This document shows positions 1-8,056 of a stretch of DNA of 39,266 nucleotides, piece by piece (position 1 is the stretch's first letter; each line of letters opens with the position of its first letter). The position numbers and the translations under genes were made by a program. This stretch comes from Pseudomonadota bacterium (GTDB lineage Bacteria; Pseudomonadota; Gammaproteobacteria; Burkholderiales; Burkholderiaceae_C), in NCBI GenBank assembly GCA_963204815.1, contig CAUJHQ010000113.1:1-39266 (forward strand). The letters are read 5' to 3'. The notes beneath the pieces are model-generated. The model did not search any database and was not told the origin of the DNA. It saw only the letters and a list, made by a program, of their open reading frames with translations.

Positions 1-711
1 GGCGGCAAGCCGGCGCGCAACGTGCGCGTCGCGTTCATCCTCTTCCGCAACATCCTGTTCTCGGTGCATGGCGAGGACCTGCCGGTGTTCCGCCTGCTGC
101 GCCTGCGCGCGCGCCGCATCCCGGCGCTGATCGAGGACCCGAAGGACGTGCTGCTGAAGCTCTTCGACGCCGACGCCGAGTACTCGGCCGACGTGCTGGA
201 GAACATCTACGACAAGCTCGAACTCGTCAGCGCCACGGTGCTCAAGCCCGACGTCGACGACCGCACCGCCGGCGAGGCGCTGGGTGCCATCGCGCGCGAG
301 GAAGACCTGAACGGCCGCATCCGCCGCAACGTGATGGACACGCGGCGCGCGCTCAGCTTCATGATGCGCAGCCGCATGCTGAACGCCGAGCAGTTCGAGG
401 AAGCGCGCCAGATCCTGCGCGACATCGACAGCCTGGACAGCCACACCGCCTTCCTGTTCGACAAGATCAACTTCCTGATGGACGCCACCGTCGGCTTCAT
501 CAACATCAACCAGAACAAGATCATCAAGATCTTCTCGGTGGCCAGCGTCGCGCTGCTGCCGCCGACGCTGATCGCCAGCGTCTACGGCATGAACTTCAAG
601 GCCATGCCCGAGCTCGACTGGTCCTACGGCTACCCGTTCGCGATCTGTCTGATGGTGGCCTCGGTGGCGGCGCCGTTCATCTACTTCCGCCGCAAGGGCT
701 GGCTGCGCTGA
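1..711 (+). CDS. corA: CorA-family Mg2+/divalent cation channel, 3' part
   Basis: The reading frame is open from the first base, so the gene starts before the window; only the C-terminal ~236 residues are present. CorA proteins form pentameric inner-membrane channels for Mg2+ (also Co2+/Ni2+). A long helical region ends in two C-terminal membrane segments. The first is followed by the signature Y-G-M-N-F at about nt 583-597, the selectivity filter of the family; the second runs into a short basic tail (RRKGWLR). An in-frame GTG at nt 22 exists but is unlikely to be the true start, because the conserved part continues upstream. The TonB-C-like gene follows after 5 nt. I am sure of the family, less sure of CorA versus a ZntB-like paralogue. 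Confidence 0.9.
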   Translation, partial: GGKPARNVRVAFILFRNILFSVHGEDLPVFRLLRLRARRIPALIEDPKDVLLKLFDADAEYSADVLENIYDKLELVSATVLKPDVDDRTAGEALGAIAREEDLNGRIRRNVMDTRRALSFMMRSRMLNAEQFEEARQILRDIDSLDSHTAFLFDKINFLMDATVGFININQNKIIKIFSVASVALLPPTLIASVYGMNFKAMPELDWSYGYPFAICLMVASVAAPFIYFRRKGWLR

Positions 712-716
712 ACGCC

Positions 717-1157
717 ATGCGCGCGCTGCTGCTGGCCGCCGCCCTGCTGCTCGCCGGCCCGGTGCAGGCGCAGTTCTCGGTGCTGCCGGCGCCGCAGGTG
801 AAGGGCGCGCCGCGTGCGTCGGAAGCGACCACGGACGACGACTACAAGCTCGACGCCGCGCGCCACCTCTACAGCGCCTACCCGCAGCGCATCTACAAGG
901 GCGTGCTGCCGCCGTTCATCTACTCGGTGATGGTGGTGCAGACCGAGATCGACGAGCAGGGCCAGGTGCGCGACGTCGCCGTGCTGCGCACGCCGGCAGC
1001 CGACGAGGTGGCGCCGTGGGTGATCGCGATGGTGCGGCGCGCCGGGCCCTACCCGGCGCCCGCGAAGATGGCCGGCGGCGCGCGCTGGGTCGAGATCTTC
1101 CTCGTCGACAAGGGCGGCAAGTTCCAGGTCGACACGCTCACCGAAGGGCAGCGCTAG
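717..1157 (+). CDS. small exported protein with TonB-C-like fold
   Basis: 146 residues. The N-terminus is a clear Sec signal peptide (hydrophobic run of Ala/Leu, cleavage near VQA-Q at residues 18-19), so the protein is periplasmic. The C-terminal half (about 60-140) has the pattern of a TonB C-terminal domain: a strand with ...QTEIDEQGQVRDVAVL, a helix with APWVIAMVRRAGPYPAP, then a final strand. No transmembrane anchor or proline-rich linker of a true TonB is present, so it is not a complete energy transducer. It starts 5 nt after the corA stop and probably shares its transcript. The function is unknown; the domain call rests on pattern only. Confidence 0.65.
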   Translation: MRALLLAAALLLAGPVQAQFSVLPAPQVKGAPRASEATTDDDYKLDAARHLYSAYPQRIYKGVLPPFIYSVMVVQTEIDEQGQVRDVAVLRTPAADEVAPWVIAMVRRAGPYPAPAKMAGGARWVEIFLVDKGGKFQVDTLTEGQR

Positions 1158-1171
1158 CCGGCGGGTGGCCG

Positions 1172-1618
1172 TCAGCTGTTGGCGCGCCGCTTCAGCCAGC
1201 GCATCAGCGCGCCCACCACCGGCAGCTTCTCGTACAGCTCCTCGGCGGCGTCCCAGTAGTCGCGGTGCATCGCGATGCGGCCGTCGGGCGCCAGCCGCAG
1301 GTGCGAGCCGCCGCGGATGCACTGCTCGTCGCGCGCGAAGCGCTTCATGCGGAACAGGAAGTCCCAGGTCAGGAAGCACTGGTCGCCGTCGACGACGATG
1401 TCGCGCACCACGAAGCGCGGCGCATCGAGCGCGGTGAACATGTGGCGGAAGATGCCTTCGATGGCGGTGGTGCCGCGCACCTCGTTGAAGGGGTCCTTGA
1501 AGAACGCGTCGGGCGTGTAGAGCGCCGGCAGGCGCGCCAGGTTGGCTTCGGTCAGCGTCTCGAAGGCTTCGACGATGCGCGCGACGCGGGCGTCGGCGTG
1601 GCGGGCCGGCGCGCTCAC
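1172..1618 (-). CDS. NTF2-like / SnoaL-like fold protein
   Basis: About 148 residues with the cone-shaped NTF2-like fold pattern: N-terminal helices, then alternating strands with W and F residues (TWDFLFRMKRF, HRDYWDAAEELY). Proteins of this fold are small isomerases, dehydratases or ligand-binding scaffolds; here no catalytic set can be named. I place the start at the GTG at 1618, because it overlaps the stop of the upstream SDR as GTGA, the coupling used throughout this operon; the frame is open further upstream but would lie inside the SDR gene. It is the last gene of the eight-gene operon and ends 14 nt from the convergent TonB-C-like gene. Confidence 0.8.
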   Translation of the reverse strand: MSAPARHADARVARIVEAFETLTEANLARLPALYTPDAFFKDPFNEVRGTTAIEGIFRHMFTALDAPRFVVRDIVVDGDQCFLTWDFLFRMKRFARDEQCIRGGSHLRLAPDGRIAMHRDYWDAAEELYEKLPVVGALMRWLKRRANS

Positions 1619-2388
1619 AGCCCGGTCGACCGCTTCACGGCCGCGAAGTACAGGCCGTAGGGCAGGTGCCGCAGGCCCTTGAGCCACATCGTGAAGCGCT
1701 TCGGGAAGTGGATCTCGAACTCGCCGCGCTCCCAGCCGCGCACGATCTCCTTGGCGGCGTCGGCCGGCGTCATCAGCGCCGGCATGTGGAACTCGTTGCC
1801 GGCCGTCAGCGGCGTCTCGACGAAACCGGGGTTGACCACCGAGACGGCGATGCCCTGCGGCTGCAGGTCCATGTACAGGATTTCGGCCAGGTTGATCATG
1901 GCGGCCTTCGTCGGCCCGTAGGCCAGCGCCTGCGGCAGGCCGCGGTAGCCGGCCACGCTGGCCACCAGGCTGAAGTGGCCACCGCGCTGGCGGCGCAGCT
2001 GCGGTAGCACGGCGTCCAGCAGGTTCAGCGCACCGACGTAGTTGACGTCGACGTGGCGCTTCGCGACGTCGAGGTCGAAGCCGTCGGCGCGCATCGCGGC
2101 GTAGGTGCCGGCGCAGTAGACGGCGAGGTCGATGCGGCCGTGCGTGTTGACGATGCGGGCGGTGGCGTCGCGCACGGCGTCGTGGTCGGTGGCGTCGAGC
2201 ACGAGCTTGTCGCTGCCGGCGTGGTTCGCCACGAAGCTGTCGAGCGCGGCCTCGCTGCGCGCCGAGACGACGACGCGGGCGCCGCGCGCGTGCAGCCGCT
2301 CGGCGGTGGCGCGGCCGATGCCGGTGGAGGCGCCGACCAGCCAGACCACGCGGCCGGACCAGCTGTCGATTCGGGGGTTCAGGGACAT
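1615..2388 (-). CDS. short-chain dehydrogenase/reductase
   Basis: 257 residues, the normal length for a classical SDR. The Rossmann dinucleotide motif G-A-S-T-G-I-G-R lies near residues 19-26, and the catalytic Y-x3-K is seen in AYGPTKAA. The segment after the active site (VVNPGFVETPL) is the usual substrate-loop pattern. The protein probably oxidises or reduces a hydroxyl/keto group with NAD(P)H. It is the seventh gene of the operon, 9 nt after the DUF3833 gene and overlapping the NTF2-like gene by 4 nt. In the comparable operons of other proteobacteria an SDR is a standard member, but its substrate has not been settled to my knowledge. Confidence 0.9.
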   Translation of the reverse strand: MSLNPRIDSWSGRVVWLVGASTGIGRATAERLHARGARVVVSARSEAALDSFVANHAGSDKLVLDATDHDAVRDATARIVNTHGRIDLAVYCAGTYAAMRADGFDLDVAKRHVDVNYVGALNLLDAVLPQLRRQRGGHFSLVASVAGYRGLPQALAYGPTKAAMINLAEILYMDLQPQGIAVSVVNPGFVETPLTAGNEFHMPALMTPADAAKEIVRGWERGEFEIHFPKRFTMWLKGLRHLPYGLYFAAVKRSTGL

Positions 2389-2397
2389 CGGGTGCGG

Positions 2398-2943
2398 CTA
2401 CTTCTTGTAGAACGACAGCGTGACCTCGCCGAGGCGGATGCCGAACTTGCTCATCGTCGCCTTGTTGAGCATGACGCGCTCGTCCATCAGGTACATCCAG
2501 TCGTCGAACTGCACATCGTAGGTGGTGCCGTCGACCGGCAGGCGCAGCGTGTAGCGCCAGTTCAGCGCGTTGCCGGCGGCGCTGCCGGCGGCTTCGCCCA
2601 CCACGTCGTCGGCGCGGCCGGTGTAGGCGCCGCCGCCGTTGTCGGTGAGGCGCCAGACGCGGCGTTCGGTCTTGCCGTCGCTGTAGGTGAAGCGTTCGTC
2701 CAGCGTGCCCTGGTTGCCGTTCCAGGTGCCGGTCATCTGCACCGTGAAGCGGCGTGCCACCTTGCCCGAGCGGTCGGTGAAGATGCCGTGCGCGACCAGC
2801 TCGCCGTTGAAGTAGGTCTTCAGGTCGAGCACCGGCTTCTCGGCGGCGTAGTCCTGCGGCACCGGGCCGGCGCAGCCGGCGGCGGCGAGCGCGGCCGCGG
2901 CGGCCGTGGCAAGGAGGAGTCGGCGTCGTTGCATGGGGTTCAT
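2398..2943 (-). CDS. DUF3833 family lipoprotein
   Basis: 181 residues. A twin-arginine-rich start, Ala-rich hydrophobic segment and lipobox A-A-A-G-C (Cys near residue 24) show a lipoprotein. The body (F-N-G-E-L-V-A-H-G-I-F, then ...GTWNGNQGTLDERF...) fits the DUF3833 family, a lipocalin-like beta-barrel found in operons with Cfa-type methyltransferases. The ATG at 2943 overlaps the MFS stop as ATGA; a second ATG three codons on is a possible alternative. Its likely place is the periplasmic face of a membrane, where it may carry or sense the lipid product of the operon; this role is inferred from context only. Confidence 0.8.
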   Translation of the reverse strand: MNPMQRRRLLLATAAAAALAAAGCAGPVPQDYAAEKPVLDLKTYFNGELVAHGIFTDRSGKVARRFTVQMTGTWNGNQGTLDERFTYSDGKTERRVWRLTDNGGGAYTGRADDVVGEAAGSAAGNALNWRYTLRLPVDGTTYDVQFDDWMYLMDERVMLNKATMSKFGIRLGEVTLSFYKK

Positions 2944-4196
2944 CCTTCGGGGTGTCGGATCCAGCGCTGCACCAGCAGCGCGGCGGCGGCCAGCTTCAGC
3001 CCGCACGGCAGCAGGCAATAGGCGATGACGAGGGCGTCGAGCGCCTGCGCATCGCGCGCGCCCGGCGTGTAGCCGGCCACGGAGAGCAAGGGCAGCGCGA
3101 TGCCGGCCGCCAGCGCGAGGTTCAGCTTGGTGGCGAAATTCCACCAGCCGAAGTAGGCGCCCTCCAGCTTGCCGGCATGGCCGGCGCGCTGGATGACGCC
3201 GGCCAGCAGCGCGCCGGGCAGCGCGAGGTCGGCACCGAGCGCGGTGCCGCTGGCGATGCAGACGAGCACGAAGCCGATCACGTCGCCCGTGCCCAGCGCG
3301 GCGGCCCAGGCGAAGGTGACGATCGCCAGCACCATGCCGGCCAGCCAGGCACGCGCTAAGCCCAGCCGAGCGACGAGGCGCACCCACAACGGCATCGACA
3401 GCGCCCCGGCGGCGAAGTAGCTGGCCAGGAACAGCGGCTCCTGGCTGGCGGCATCGAGCCGGTCGCGGATGAAGAACAGCACCAGCGTGGCCGGCACCGC
3501 GCTGGCCACGCCGTTGACCAGGTACACCAGCAGCAGGCGGCGGAAGGCGCTGTTCTCGAGCGGCGTGCGCATCGGCAGCGTCGGCGCGTCGGCGCGCTGG
3601 GGTCGTGGCGCGCGCGACAGCAGCCAGACACCGACGGCCAGCGTGAACGCGAAGGCCGCGCTCGCCGCGCCGAGGCCCGCCACCGACGGCAGCACGCTGG
3701 CCACCAGCACGCCGGCCAGCGCCAGCCCTTCGCGCCAGGAGACGATGCGCGCGCGCACCGCTTCGTCGCCGCCCAGCCGCGCGCCCCAGCTCTGGTGCAG
3801 CACGCTGAGCACGCTGTAGGCCAGGTAGGTCACGGCGAGCGCGAACGCGCACCAGGCGAGCAGCGCGTTGCCGCCCTGCACCGGCGGAAAGAAGAGGCCG
3901 TGGAAGCCGAGCGCGACGACGACCGCGGCCACCGCCGCCATCGCCAGCACGCGGGTGCCGGAGCGCGCGAAGCCACGGTCGACCCAGCGGCCGATGAACG
4001 GGTCGGCGACCGCGTCGAGCAGGCGCGCGCCGAGCAGCAGGGCGCCCAGCGTCGCCAGCGGCACGCCGAAGGCGCTGGCGTAGTGGTTGGGCAGCATCAC
4101 GTACAGCGGCAGCGCCACGAAGGCCAGCGGCAGGCCGAGCGCGCCGTAGGCGAGGCCCTGGCGGGCGCCGCCTTGCCAATCGGCAGGGGCGGTCAC
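2940..4196 (-). CDS. MFS transporter
   Basis: About 418 residues with roughly 12 hydrophobic segments, a D-P-F-I-G-R-W-V-D-R signature loop between the second and third segments (GPH/sugar-cation symporter-like), and the central charged loop expected of the major facilitator superfamily. I choose the GTG at 4196 because it overlaps the previous stop as GTGA. As fifth gene of the operon it may move a lipid precursor, a head group or a cation; nothing in the sequence tells the substrate. MFS proteins of this subtype are regular members of operons with DUF1365 and Cfa-like genes. Confidence 0.85.
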   Translation of the reverse strand: MTAPADWQGGARQGLAYGALGLPLAFVALPLYVMLPNHYASAFGVPLATLGALLLGARLLDAVADPFIGRWVDRGFARSGTRVLAMAAVAAVVVALGFHGLFFPPVQGGNALLAWCAFALAVTYLAYSVLSVLHQSWGARLGGDEAVRARIVSWREGLALAGVLVASVLPSVAGLGAASAAFAFTLAVGVWLLSRAPRPQRADAPTLPMRTPLENSAFRRLLLVYLVNGVASAVPATLVLFFIRDRLDAASQEPLFLASYFAAGALSMPLWVRLVARLGLARAWLAGMVLAIVTFAWAAALGTGDVIGFVLVCIASGTALGADLALPGALLAGVIQRAGHAGKLEGAYFGWWNFATKLNLALAAGIALPLLSVAGYTPGARDAQALDALVIAYCLLPCGLKLAAAALLVQRWIRHPEG

Positions 4197-4732
4197 GTCG
4201 ACCCGCCGAGCAGCGCGGCGCGCAGCGCCGGCTGCGAGCTCTGGTCGGACAGCCAGATGCCGAAGAACAGGCGTGCGAATTCGGCGTCGCGCACCTCGCC
4301 GCGCAGCGTGCCGTTGGCAAAGAAGCGCGCACCTTCGCCGGGGCGCTGCACGCCGGTGATGCGGTCGCCTTCGGCGACGTCGGGGAGGGTGGCGACGAGC
4401 GAGTCGAGCCAGCGGCTCGCCTGCTCGCGCGGGATCTCGCGCTGGCGCCGCATTTCCTCGAGCGAGCGTTCGGCGATGGCGCGGCCGCCGAGGCGGCGCG
4501 CGTACTCGATCTCCAGCGCCAGCGTGCGGCTGTGCCAGTCGCTGCCGGCGAGCGGCTGCGTCGACCACAGGCGCGCGTCGTAGACATGGAAGCCCATCAC
4601 GCGCAGGCGCCCGCGCCCCAGCAGGCGTGGCGAGCCCAGCTCGGCGGCCACTTCCGGCGGCACGCGCTGGGCGCGCGCCGGCGCCGCCACGCACGCGGCG
4701 GCGAGGCCGAGCGCGAAGGCGCGGCGGTCCAT
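4193..4732 (-). CDS. exported chalcone-isomerase-like protein
   Basis: 179 residues with an N-terminal signal (MDRRAFALGLAAACVAAPARA, cleavage near residue 21), so the protein is periplasmic. The mature part has the chalcone-isomerase-like pattern: R-V-M-G-F-H-V-Y-D-A-R-L-W near residues 44-56, a Leu-rich helix and a C-terminal F-F-G-I-W-L-S. Bacterial members generally lack a demonstrated isomerase activity and are thought to bind fatty acids or related lipids. The start codon overlaps the Cfa stop by one base (TGATG), so translation is coupled. In context it may act as a carrier or chaperone for the modified lipid. Confidence 0.8.
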   Translation of the reverse strand: MDRRAFALGLAAACVAAPARAQRVPPEVAAELGSPRLLGRGRLRVMGFHVYDARLWSTQPLAGSDWHSRTLALEIEYARRLGGRAIAERSLEEMRRQREIPREQASRWLDSLVATLPDVAEGDRITGVQRPGEGARFFANGTLRGEVRDAEFARLFFGIWLSDQSSQPALRAALLGGST

Positions 4733-5952
4733 CAGGCGCGCTGCAGCGTGAACTGCATGACGTCGGTGTTGCCGGTCTCGAACGCGGCTTCGCAGTACGC
4801 CAGGTAGAACTCCCAGATGCGCATGAAGCGCTGGTCGAAGCCGAGCTGGCGCACCTGCGGGTCGCGCGCCAGGAAGTCGGCGCGCCAGCGGCGCAGCGTC
4901 TCGGCGTAGTCGCGGCCGAAGGCGAGTTCGTTGACGATCTCGAAGCCGGCCCGCCGCGCCTCGGCGCGGAACGCGCTCGGGCTGGGCAGCAGGCCGCCGG
5001 GGAAGATGTACTGCTGGATGAAGTCGGTCGACTTCACGTAGCGGTCGAACAGATCGTCGCGGATCGTGATGGTCTGCAGGCAGGCGCGGCCGCCCGGCTT
5101 CAGCTGACGGTGCAGCGTGGCGAAGAAGTCGCCCCAGTACTCGCGGCCGACGGCCTCGAACATCTCGATCGACGCGACGGCGTCGAACGGGCCGTCGTCG
5201 ATGTCGCGGTAATCCTGCAGGCGCAGGTCGGCCCGCGCCGCGACGCCGTGGCGGGCCAGCCGCTCGCGCGCGAACTCCAGCTGCTCGGTCGACAGCGTGA
5301 CGCCGGTGACGTGGGCGCCGATCTCGCGCGCCGCCGTCTCGGCCAGCGCGCCCCAGCCGCAGCCGATCTCGAGCAGGCGCTGGCCGGGCTGCAGCGCGCA
5401 TTCGGCGAGCGCGCGCCGCACCTTGACAAGCTGCGCCTCGGCGGTCGGGCGCGTGAAGTCGCCTTCGAACAGCGCGCTCGAGTAGTTCATCGTCTCGTCG
5501 AGCCAGAGCCGGTAGAACGGGTTGCCGATGTCGTAGTGGGCGTGGATGTTCTTGCGGCTGCCGCGGCGCGAATTGCGGTTCAGCAGGTGCTTGAGCCGGT
5601 ACGCCAGGCCGCCCCAGACGCTGCCGTAGATGACCTGCTCGACGGCGTCGCGGTTGGCGATGAACAGCTGCAGCAGCGCGACGAGGTCGGGGCTGGTCCA
5701 GCCACCGTCGATGAAGCTCTCGGCGAAGCCGATGTCGCCGCTCTTCAGTGCCGCGCCGCAGACGCGCCAGTCGACGAGGCGAATGGCGGCGCGCGGCGCG
5801 TCGCCCTGGCCGAAGCGCAGCTGCTCGCCGTCGGGCAGCTGCACGTCGAGCGTGCCATGGGCCAGCTGGCCCAGCATCTTGAAGACGGCGCGTGCGGCGG
5901 CCGGGGCCGAGCGGGGCAGCGCGAGGGCGGAGGTGGCGGTGGTGGTCGTCAT
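4732..5952 (-). CDS. Cfa-like SAM-dependent fatty-acid methyltransferase
   Basis: 406 residues, the usual length for the cyclopropane-fatty-acid synthase family. The family block H-Y-D-I-G-N-P-F-Y lies at residues 139-147 and the SAM-binding L-E-I-G-C-G-W-G at 194-201. These enzymes methylate the double bond of membrane phospholipid acyl chains. Two residues reported to hold the catalytic bicarbonate in E. coli Cfa appear changed: the Cys of Y-S-C-A is Ser159 here and the His of L-L-H-T-I is Gln293, while the Glu of M-F-E is kept (Glu266). That suggests an end product other than a cyclopropane, for example the methylated alkene of the furan-fatty-acid route (UfaM type). Start at ATG 5952, 11 nt after DUF1365. 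Confidence 0.9.
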   Translation of the reverse strand: MTTTTATSALALPRSAPAAARAVFKMLGQLAHGTLDVQLPDGEQLRFGQGDAPRAAIRLVDWRVCGAALKSGDIGFAESFIDGGWTSPDLVALLQLFIANRDAVEQVIYGSVWGGLAYRLKHLLNRNSRRGSRKNIHAHYDIGNPFYRLWLDETMNYSSALFEGDFTRPTAEAQLVKVRRALAECALQPGQRLLEIGCGWGALAETAAREIGAHVTGVTLSTEQLEFARERLARHGVAARADLRLQDYRDIDDGPFDAVASIEMFEAVGREYWGDFFATLHRQLKPGGRACLQTITIRDDLFDRYVKSTDFIQQYIFPGGLLPSPSAFRAEARRAGFEIVNELAFGRDYAETLRRWRADFLARDPQVRQLGFDQRFMRIWEFYLAYCEAAFETGNTDVMQFTLQRA

Positions 5953-5963
5953 CGGCGCCGGGC

Positions 5964-6722
5964 TCAACGGGTGGTGAACGCCCCGGGGGGCGCGGGCTTG
6001 CTGAAGAAGGGCACGCGCTTGGCCCACAGGCGCAGCGCGTGCCAGTGAATGCGCACGATGACGCCCAGCGTCATCAGCGGCATGCCGAAGAAGGCGGCGC
6101 GCGTGCTCGCCGTCGTCAGGGGCGCGAGGTGGCCGCTGACGCTGGTCTCGAGCAGCGGGCCGCTGTCGTCGTCGTGGTCGATGCGGGCGAGCACGCGCTC
6201 GGCGGTGCGCATGAAGCGGAAGCGGTAGCGCCCTTCGATGCTGCAGAACGGCGACACGTGGAACACCTTGCGCGCCGTCGCCTCGCGCCCATAGCCGAGT
6301 TCCGGTCCGGACAGCAGGTAGCAGTGGCGTTCGCCGAAGGTGTTGTTGACCTCGGCGACGATGGCGGCGAGCGATCCGTCTTCGCGCAGGCAATGCCAGA
6401 AGCTCACCGGCTTGAAGGCGTAGCCGAGCACGCGCGGGTAGGTGTGCAGCCAGACTTCGCCGGTGGCGTCGTGCACGCCCTCGGCGGCGAGCAGCTCGTC
6501 CAGCCAGGCCAGCGCGTCGGCGCGGCCGTCGCCGTGGTCGCGGTCGTGGAAGCTCAGCAGGCCGAAGCGGTTGCGCGCCAGCGCCGGCGCCGGCGTGGCG
6601 CGCAGCGTGCGCATCGGCAGCAGCAGGAAGTAGGTGCCGGTCTGGAAGGCGTGCACGGCCGGGCGCAGGCGCCGGTGGCGCACGACGCCGGTGCCGATGA
6701 GCGGCAATGCGGGCGTGCCCAT
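5964..6722 (-). CDS. DUF1365 family protein
   Basis: 252 residues. The family pattern is clear: an N-terminal G-x-V-x-H-x-R-L-R-P-x-x-H-x-F segment, the motif N-R-F-G-L-L-S-F-H-D-R-D-H-G-D-G, and Y-P-R-V-L-G-Y-A-F-K-P-V-S-F-W with a later E-V-N-N-T-F-G-E-R-H. The invariant Asp/His residues suggest metal or substrate binding, but the biochemical activity is not established. DUF1365 genes almost always sit between an amine-oxidase-like flavoenzyme and a Cfa-like methyltransferase, as here, so they should act on the same lipid. The start at 6722 lies 2 nt after the flavoenzyme stop. Confidence 0.88.
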   Translation of the reverse strand: MGTPALPLIGTGVVRHRRLRPAVHAFQTGTYFLLLPMRTLRATPAPALARNRFGLLSFHDRDHGDGRADALAWLDELLAAEGVHDATGEVWLHTYPRVLGYAFKPVSFWHCLREDGSLAAIVAEVNNTFGERHCYLLSGPELGYGREATARKVFHVSPFCSIEGRYRFRFMRTAERVLARIDHDDDSGPLLETSVSGHLAPLTTASTRAAFFGMPLMTLGVIVRIHWHALRLWAKRVPFFSKPAPPGAFTTR

Positions 6723-6724
6723 CG

Positions 6725-8026
6725 TCAGGCGGCGGCAGCCAGCGGAGCGCCGGCCCAGGCGCGGCGCATGCGGTCGACGACGTCCAGCGCGGACATCAGG
6801 CCGTCCTCGTGGAAGCCGTAGCGCGTCCAGGCGCCGGCGAACCACACGTGCGAACCGCCCTGGATTTCCGGCAGGCGGCGCTGCGCTTCGATCGCGGCCT
6901 GGTCGAACACCGGGTGCGCGTAGTCGTAGCGGCCGATGACGCGCGCCGGGTCCGGCTCGCGGCACGGGTTCAGCGAGACGACGACCGGGCGCTGCCAGGG
7001 CAGCGGCTGCAGGCGGTTGATCAGGTAGTGCAGGCAGACGGCCGCCTGCTCGCGTGCGGCGTCGGGCGCGCGCTCGTAGTTCCAGGCGGCCCAGGCGCGC
7101 GGGCGGCGCGGCAGCATCGCGGTGTCGGTGTGCAGCACGGCGTGGTTGGCGTGGTAGCGCACCGCGCCCAGCACCACGCGCTCGTCGGCGGTGGCGTCGG
7201 CCAGCAGGGCCAGGCTCTGGTCGCTGTGGCAGGCGAGCACGACTTCGTCGAAGCGCTCGCTGCGGCCGGCGCTCGTCACCATCACGCCGGCCGCGCCGTC
7301 GCCCGGCGGAACACGGCGCACCTGCTGCACCGGCGTGCGCAGCCGCACGTCGGCCAGGCGGCGCACGATGGCATCGACGTAGTTCCGAGAGCCGCCGGCC
7401 ACGGTGTGCCACTGCGGCCGGTCGGCCACCTGGATGAGGCCGTGGTTGTGGCAGAAACGGATCATCGTCGCCACCGGGAAGCGCAGCATCTGGTCGGTCG
7501 GGCAGCTCCAGATGCAGCCGATCATCGGCAGGAAGTAGCCTTCCCGGAACGCGGCACCGAAACGGTGGCGGTCGAGGAAGTCGCCGATCGGCTCCTGCAG
7601 CTCGGCATCGGCCGCCGTCACCGCCAGCTGCGTGGCCAGACGGTTGAAGCGCAGGATCTGCGCCAGCATCGACAGGAAACGCGGCGACACCAGGTTGCGG
7701 CGCTGCGCGAAGACGCCGCCGAGGTCGGAGCCGCTCCACTCCAGGCCGCTGGCCGGCGCCTGCACCGAGAAGGACATGTCGGACGCCGCGGTCGCGACGC
7801 CGAGCTCGGCGAACAGCTTCACCAACTGCGGGTAGGTGCGGTGGTTGAAGACGAGGAAGCCGGTGTCCACGCCGTGCGTCACGCCGTCGAGCGTGACGTC
7901 GACCGTGTGCGCGTGGCCACCGAAATGGTCGCCGGTCTCGAACAGCGTGACCTGCGCGTCCGCCGACAGGCGGAGCGCCGTGGCGAGCCCCGAGATGCCC
8001 GAGCCGACAACGGCAATGCGGCGCAT
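6725..8026 (-). CDS. FAD-dependent amine-oxidase-like oxidoreductase
   Basis: 433 residues. The N-terminal dinucleotide fold reads V-V-G-S-G-I-S-G-L-A (residues 6-15), followed by F-E-T-G-D-H-F-G-G-H-A-H-T at about 35-47, the pattern of the NAD(P)/FAD amine oxidase/desaturase superfamily. A later block, D-T-G-F-L-V-F-N-H-R-T-Y-P, is typical of the subgroup found with DUF1365. It is the first gene of the operon. Family members in singlet-oxygen-induced operons of other bacteria take part in making unusual (furan-type) fatty acids; applying that here is inference. Its ATG has only a weak Shine-Dalgarno (GAGG three bases upstream), below a strongly structured leader. Confidence 0.88.
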   Translation of the reverse strand: MRRIAVVGSGISGLATALRLSADAQVTLFETGDHFGGHAHTVDVTLDGVTHGVDTGFLVFNHRTYPQLVKLFAELGVATAASDMSFSVQAPASGLEWSGSDLGGVFAQRRNLVSPRFLSMLAQILRFNRLATQLAVTAADAELQEPIGDFLDRHRFGAAFREGYFLPMIGCIWSCPTDQMLRFPVATMIRFCHNHGLIQVADRPQWHTVAGGSRNYVDAIVRRLADVRLRTPVQQVRRVPPGDGAAGVMVTSAGRSERFDEVVLACHSDQSLALLADATADERVVLGAVRYHANHAVLHTDTAMLPRRPRAWAAWNYERAPDAAREQAAVCLHYLINRLQPLPWQRPVVVSLNPCREPDPARVIGRYDYAHPVFDQAAIEAQRRLPEIQGGSHVWFAGAWTRYGFHEDGLMSALDVVDRMRRAWAGAPLAAAA

Positions 8027-8056
8027 CGCCTCAGGCCCCCGGCGCGGCGGGCGCCG

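Noticed and set aside
4732..6393. A longer Cfa protein starting at about 6393
   Set aside because: The extra N-terminal part overlaps DUF1365 in another frame and is Arg-rich noise; the ATG at 5952 matches the family length.
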